The notes beneath the pieces were generated by a model. It was not told the origin of the DNA. It worked only from the letters and a program-made list of their open reading frames with translations, and searched no databases. From Sedimentisphaerales bacterium (GTDB taxonomy: Bacteria > Planctomycetota > Phycisphaerae > Sedimentisphaerales > Anaerobacaceae), in NCBI GenBank assembly GCA_016933295.1, contig JAFGBG010000009.1, forward strand, positions 1 to 35,794: DNA of 35,794 bases. The letters are read 5' to 3'. Made by a program: the position numbers and the translations under genes. Numbering within the stretch: position 1 is the stretch's first letter; each line of letters starts with the position of its first letter. Below are positions 34,901 to 35,794 of the stretch, one piece after another.

Positions 34901-35794
34901 GATACATTGAATGAGCATCAGGAAGACTGGACCATCCGCCGCCATGCAATCGAAGCCCTCGGGAAGCTGGGTGACAAAGAAGCCACGCCCTATTTGATTG
35001 CCGCCCTGAAGGACGAACATCCGAATATCAAAGTCAGTGTGGCGAAAGCTCTCGGAGAGATAGGAGATGTCACCGCCCTGCCTGCTCTCGAACAGGCTTT
35101 AGAAGACAAGACCGTAACCAAAGTCAATGCGCCGACAAGCGTGAGTGAAATCGCCGCCGAGGCGATTTCTCAGATTCAAAGCTGGGGCGAGGCTGTAGAA
35201 GATGCTCAAATACGCCTGCTGAATGCGGCACAAATCTGGGGGCAGGCCGATTGGCCGCATTCGGTGGTTCGGCTCCGACTGGATGCGAGAAACAGAGGCC
35301 CGCGTTACCTGCATCTGCCGGAAAACGGGCTTAACTGGCAGATACAAGTGGATGGTATTTGGTACGAATGGGTCGGTTTTTTTAATGCTACTACCTCAGA
35401 TAGAGAAACAATAGTATCTTCGAGAGGCGGCCGCTTGTTTGATTTCAATCCCCATGATTCTCATACTGATTTGAAGGTTGATATCGGCATCGGCTGGCGA
35501 AAAATTCCCAATGGAAAAGAGATCGAATTCGGTCGGCGTCGCTACTCCGGCGGCTGGCCCGTTATCGATAATAATGAATACGGCCCGGAACTTATACTTC
35601 AATCCGGCACACATCGTTTGCGCGTGGCTATTATTTGCCCGCCCTCAAGAGCAGGATATTATGAACCCGTACGATTAATCAGCAACCCGGTCGAAATCGA
35701 AATTCTTCCGGGGGAAAATACTGCCGATTCACAGGTTGAGAGAGAAGAGAATAGAATTCTATCCATAGATCTGCAAACAGAAAATAATCAGAGA
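31976..35794 (+). CDS. BlaR1-like M56 membrane metalloprotease with HEAT repeats (partial, runs off window)
   Basis: The frame from ATG 31976 stays open to the last base, giving at least 1273 residues. The N-terminal part has membrane helices near 20-40, 48-72, 138-158 and 340-362, and the M56 zinc site HELAH (237-241) plus EERENCCD (E278), aligned with the module 1 protease. The extracytoplasmic part is different: a mixed region (about 365-620) with FQLWWDGKKIATRFSQERM, a helical region (640-770), then HEAT/PBS-lyase-like repeats (about 798-1068; for example AIEALGKLGDKEATPYLIAAL and AKALGEIGDVTALPALEQAL), then a beta-rich end (1070 onward). No penicillin-binding motif was seen. It starts four bases after the repressor stop, with AAGGGA as ribosome binding site inside the repressor end. 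The ligand is unknown. Confidence 0.83.
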   Translation, partial: MNSLENILSHQIVQKLGWTLLHFIWQATAAAILLAFLLRIMRRFSASLRYVAACLTLGLIVLLPVVTLQLINVPPQPSIVKIEPEPAPAPIIAPIQTTEEITIAESIEYAEPVRREPARLNYFAALKQKTADTLEPALQYIVTGWLLGVFALSIWHLGGWTQLQRLRRKLVKQVDTSLKTRLNQLSEKLGVNHAVELLESAIVQIPTVVGWIKPVILLPAGALTGLNTEQLEAILAHELAHIKRFDYLINMLQTVVEILGFYHPAVWWVSHKIREERENCCDDLAVTITGDRVRYAKALTLMEEIRGGKSELAVAATGGNLFSRIRRLVGKDSSEKSFSWIPAATVVLLLIALAIPTTVALTSNSNEAPDQTAIEKMLIDGFRENRDKFERGVLAWTLTDKNEGLAGKPKTETKGSFQLWWDGKKIATRFSQERMDLDAGVVIDRRSGGNVYDGGLLSRKPKFETFEDWFGQIIHWTGPRSMDQEIPALKKRENIALDFSKTIVDGRELAKFVSRNTDESDVSFRSYIVKYFDPSKSYGLINEEWYTGENKLYLKHTFTLREVIPGGWFPVEVDLKAFSLKDSTVYVDRQLALDLKRCSFNDPAAIPEGIFKFSTVKEQEQLNKILEKCSKGTMINTDIVENVRIRNACESVENYIAAALAGENEKAAEYAVPGSAVAQQTDDTRQVFQGQAAQILAVSSDDWNAMAISSVIQADRGRTGTVVFYLKKEILEQKVHWLIDDIDIETLDSIEAEIGRFLERNPGAILALFRPQRPVITPTNSAGEQSDTQVREETKISELLDKLEDEKYAHTRSEIIPLIEEIGDKEPASFLAGQLLADSRKRRCNAALVLELLGDRRGVPAIINELKDTSFRTTTRIRSDGTLYQDGQVTEDHYYAALLLGILGDERAVSSLIEATRDEKIDYQAAISLGQIGDKSAVPVLREMLKRCSDNPFSRLFAGYGLAMLNDKEGLKVVIDTLNEHQEDWTIRRHAIEALGKLGDKEATPYLIAALKDEHPNIKVSVAKALGEIGDVTALPALEQALEDKTVTKVNAPTSVSEIAAEAISQIQSWGEAVEDAQIRLLNAAQIWGQADWPHSVVRLRLDARNRGPRYLHLPENGLNWQIQVDGIWYEWVGFFNATTSDRETIVSSRGGRLFDFNPHDSHTDLKVDIGIGWRKIPNGKEIEFGRRRYSGGWPVIDNNEYGPELILQSGTHRLRVAIICPPSRAGYYEPVRLISNPVEIEILPGENTADSQVEREENRILSIDLQTENNQR

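Noticed and set aside
27469-35794. Beta-lactam resistance locus of the bla/mec type
   Set aside because: No beta-lactamase or penicillin-binding gene, and neither protease shows a penicillin-binding sensor domain; the similarity is to the regulatory mechanism only.
1-35794. CRISPR arrays, complete insertion sequences, rRNA or tRNA genes
   Set aside because: No regularly spaced direct repeats, transposase genes with terminal repeats, or RNA gene signatures were seen.

Overview
The window looks like part of a Planctomycetota chromosome, most likely class Phycisphaerae. The clues are a stand-alone pseudopilin with a long extracytoplasmic tail, a LamG/Fn3-like/F5-8C mosaic exoprotein, BlaI-type repressors paired with oversized M56 (BlaR1-like) membrane proteases, an ECF sigma factor next to a small two-helix membrane protein, and many exported glycan-degrading enzymes. 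This placement is inference from gene content; there is no rRNA or other phylogenetic marker here.

Left part (1-7490): the 3' end of an unrecognised gene, a gene-free stretch, then an exported protein with two tandem GH53 endo-beta-1,4-galactanase domains behind a strong sigma70-type promoter, a convergent pseudopilin, and a 946-residue secreted binding-module protein with a structured leader. Next (7593-12101) is a housekeeping run: tdh-kbl (threonine to glycine plus acetyl-CoA), translationally coupled tadA, and an exported M24 peptidase-like protein.

Centre (12125-22760, all minus strand): a sugar-use cluster. In transcription order it holds a URO-D-fold protein, a RhaT-type rhamnose/H+ symporter, a GH29 alpha-L-fucosidase, a free-standing GMP synthase ATP-pyrophosphatase subunit, an SGNH lipoprotein esterase, a Cys-rich Tat-exported protein, a GH106 alpha-L-rhamnosidase and two small membrane proteins. 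With the GH53 gene, this suggests growth on rhamnose-, fucose- and galactan-containing polysaccharide such as pectic rhamnogalacturonan I; the substrate is inferred.

Next (22963-27267, minus strand): a bacteriohemerythrin, a large exported protein with two zinc ribbons, and an ECF sigma factor with its small membrane partner, closed by a strong terminator.

Right end (27400-35794, plus strand), the most interesting part: two consecutive repressor/protease modules. Each has a BlaI/MecI-family repressor followed by an M56 metalloprotease with a HELAH zinc motif. Neither protease shows a penicillin-binding sensor domain. The first carries carboxypeptidase-regulatory-like beta domains; the second carries HEAT repeats and runs off the window still open. 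Each module has its own pair of 16-bp operator-like dyads (7-2-7, outer TAC...GTA) placed in the promoter, with different core sequences (TACTGTA against TACGAAA). This looks like two insulated signal-responsive proteolytic switches that sense something other than beta-lactams.
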